This document shows, piece after piece, positions 62,922-64,000 of a DNA stretch of 64,000 nucleotides (the first letter of the stretch is position 1; every line of letters begins with the position of its first letter). The stretch is taken from positions 186,001 through 250,000 of the forward strand of contig NZ_VNIP01000006.1 of NCBI RefSeq assembly GCF_008370325.1. Direction: 5' to 3'. The stretch is from Martinezella tropici. GTDB lineage: Bacteria; Pseudomonadota; Alphaproteobacteria; Rhizobiales; Rhizobiaceae. Under the pieces are notes generated by a model. That model was not told the origin of the DNA and made no database searches. It saw only the letters and a list, made by a program, of their open reading frames with translations. The position numbers and the translations under genes were made by a program.

Positions 62922-64000
62922 TTAACTTTTCGACCGCAGATAGGCGCCGCGCTCGAGTTCCGCCCGGTTCGTCGCGCTGCGCAGCCGCAGCAGATCCTTG
63001 CGGGCAATCAGGCCGATGAGGTGGCCGGTCTGCGGCTCGACGACGGGAACGCGTCCCGTATCGGCGTGGATCATGATGTCGGCGACGCGCCCGACGGTGT
63101 CCTCGGCATGCGCGACCGGGAGTGACGTATCGGAGATCACGTCATAGAGCGATTGATCCATGAGGTCCGGCTCGCTCTGCCAGCGCAAGGCGTCGGCGCG
63201 CGAGATCATGCCGACGAAGCGGTCATTCTCTCCGACGACGGGATAGAAGCGATGAGCATCCGGCCGCTCTGTCATCTGCGCCAGCGCTTCCGATACGCGC
63301 ATGGATGCCGGCAGCGTGTCCACCTTGGCGATCATGATATCGCGGGCGCGGGTCAGCTCGAACGGATCAATGCCATATTCGCGGGTGATGTGCTGGCCGC
63401 GACGGGCGATCTTTTCCGTCAGGATTGATCGTTTCAACAGCAGTACGGTGACGGCATAGGCCGCGACCGTTGCCGCAAGCAAAGGCACCAGCGCGCTCGT
63501 ATCTCCGGTCAGTTCGACGGCGAAGAAGGTGCCGGTGAGGGGCGCGCGCATGGTGCCGCCCATCATCGCCGCCATGCCGAGCATCGCCCAGAAGCCGGGA
63601 TCGCCGGGCAGGACAAGGCCGACGAGCCAGCCGAGTGCGCCGCCGAGGATGAGCAGCGGCGCGAGCACGCCGCCCGATGTGCCCGAGGATAGTGCCACCA
63701 GCCAGATACCCGCCTTGACCAGCAGGATCGCCAGCACTGCACTGACGGCGATATGGCTGTGCAAGAGATCGGCGATGATGTCGTAACCGACGCCCAGCGC
63801 GCGCGGCTCGATCAATCCGCCAAGTCCGACGATGAGACCGCCGAGTGCCGGCCACCACATCCAGTGGATCGGTAGCTTTTCGAAGGCATCCTCGATCTTA
63901 TAGAGCAAGGTGGTCAGCAGGCCGGATTGCAGGCCCGAGACGATGCCGAGGCCGGCGGCGAGCACGATGCCCCACCAGGAGAGCGACATATCGAAATGAG
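62922..64000 (-). CDS. ClC chloride channel/antiporter with CBS pair (partial, N-terminus beyond window)
   Basis: The visible 359 residues include the C-terminal half of the ClC membrane domain (W-W-P-A-L-G-G-L, L-G-V-G-Y-D, the L-S-S-G-T-S-G-G-V-L-A-P-L segment) and two CBS domains at the C-terminus (about the last 150 residues, with V-G-E-N-D-R-F-V-G-M-I-S and P-Q-T-G-H-L-I-G-L-I). An ATG at 63989 is in frame, but the reading frame is open to the window edge and the N-terminal ClC selectivity motifs are missing, so the real start lies outside. Transports chloride or related anions. Confidence 0.88.
   Translation of the reverse strand, partial: HFDMSLSWWGIVLAAGLGIVSGLQSGLLTTLLYKIEDAFEKLPIHWMWWPALGGLIVGLGGLIEPRALGVGYDIIADLLHSHIAVSAVLAILLVKAGIWLVALSSGTSGGVLAPLLILGGALGWLVGLVLPGDPGFWAMLGMAAMMGGTMRAPLTGTFFAVELTGDTSALVPLLAATVAAYAVTVLLLKRSILTEKIARRGQHITREYGIDPFELTRARDIMIAKVDTLPASMRVSEALAQMTERPDAHRFYPVVGENDRFVGMISRADALRWQSEPDLMDQSLYDVISDTSLPVAHAEDTVGRVADIMIHADTGRVPVVEPQTGHLIGLIARKDLLRLRSATNRAELERGAYLRSKS

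Overview
The window looks like a chromosomal stretch of a Rhizobiaceae-type alphaproteobacterium (Rhizobium/Agrobacterium-like). The evidence is high GC with strong third-position G/C bias, a set of alphaproteobacterial marker families (Omp10-like lipoprotein, GapR/DUF2312, RcdA/DUF1465, DUF1036, DUF1192, DUF4164), homospermidine synthase, an ECF42-YCII pair, and three kinds of intergenic palindromic repeat of the sort scattered through rhizobial genomes. No rRNA, tRNA, CRISPR array, integrase or transposase was seen. Both ends cut genes: a signal-peptide protein at the left and a ClC chloride channel at the right.

Layout. 0-7 kb: envelope proteins, homospermidine synthase, an overlapping pabB / class IV aminotransferase / YciI operon, and oligoendopeptidase F. 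7-11 kb: a sigma-54 activator with a receiver domain, then a large exported DUF882 protein. 11-13.5 kb: a surface-glycan group made of a GT29 (sialyltransferase-fold)-like protein, a GT25 glycosyltransferase and a polysaccharide deacetylase. 14-18 kb: amine oxidase, ilvE and nitronate monooxygenase. 18.1-20.1 kb: a low-GC gene encoding a GHKL ATPase fused to a PD-(D/E)XK-type nuclease domain, sitting alone between ordinary housekeeping genes. 20-25 kb: GapR, DUF1244, N-formylglutamate amidohydrolase, DUF1036, pyruvate kinase and a beta-hydroxyacid dehydrogenase. 25-31 kb: amino-acid exporter, threonine dehydratase, and a tautomerase-cupin-DUF4865 operon divergent from its probable LysR regulator across a clear operator palindrome. 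31-41 kb: rpmJ, purEK, two divergent DUF465 genes, an ArsR-type regulator, a ThiE-like protein, a Sel1-repeat protein, suhB, a MotA/TolQ-like plus OmpA-like envelope pair, and the ECF42 sigma factor with its YCII partner. 41-52 kb: ABC exporter, rpmE, a Tet(M)/OtrA-like ribosomal-protection GTPase, rcdA, an MFS carrier, a PhzF protein, an HxlR/SDR divergent pair and a serine hydrolase. 52-61.5 kb: a central-carbon block on the minus strand (tkt, gap, pgk, class I aldolase), interrupted by a glycolipid-binding protein and a K+/H+ antiporter. 61.5-64 kb: DUF4164, zapA, a probable 6S RNA, and the partial ClC channel.

How the genes fit together. Pyruvate kinase at 22.4 kb plus tkt-gap-pgk-aldolase at 53-61 kb supply much of lower glycolysis and the pentose-phosphate link. 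purE/purK, pabB/aminotransferase and ilvE are biosynthetic. RcdA, GapR and ZapA are cell-cycle or chromosome factors. Both L31 and L36 ribosomal proteins are the cysteine-free type.

The item most likely to be a little-described system is the GHKL-nuclease fusion at 18131-20125, a candidate single-gene defence effector. The GT29-like protein with its glycan neighbours and the chromosomal ribosomal-protection GTPase are the next most interesting. All function statements rest on motifs and families recognised by eye; no searches were run.
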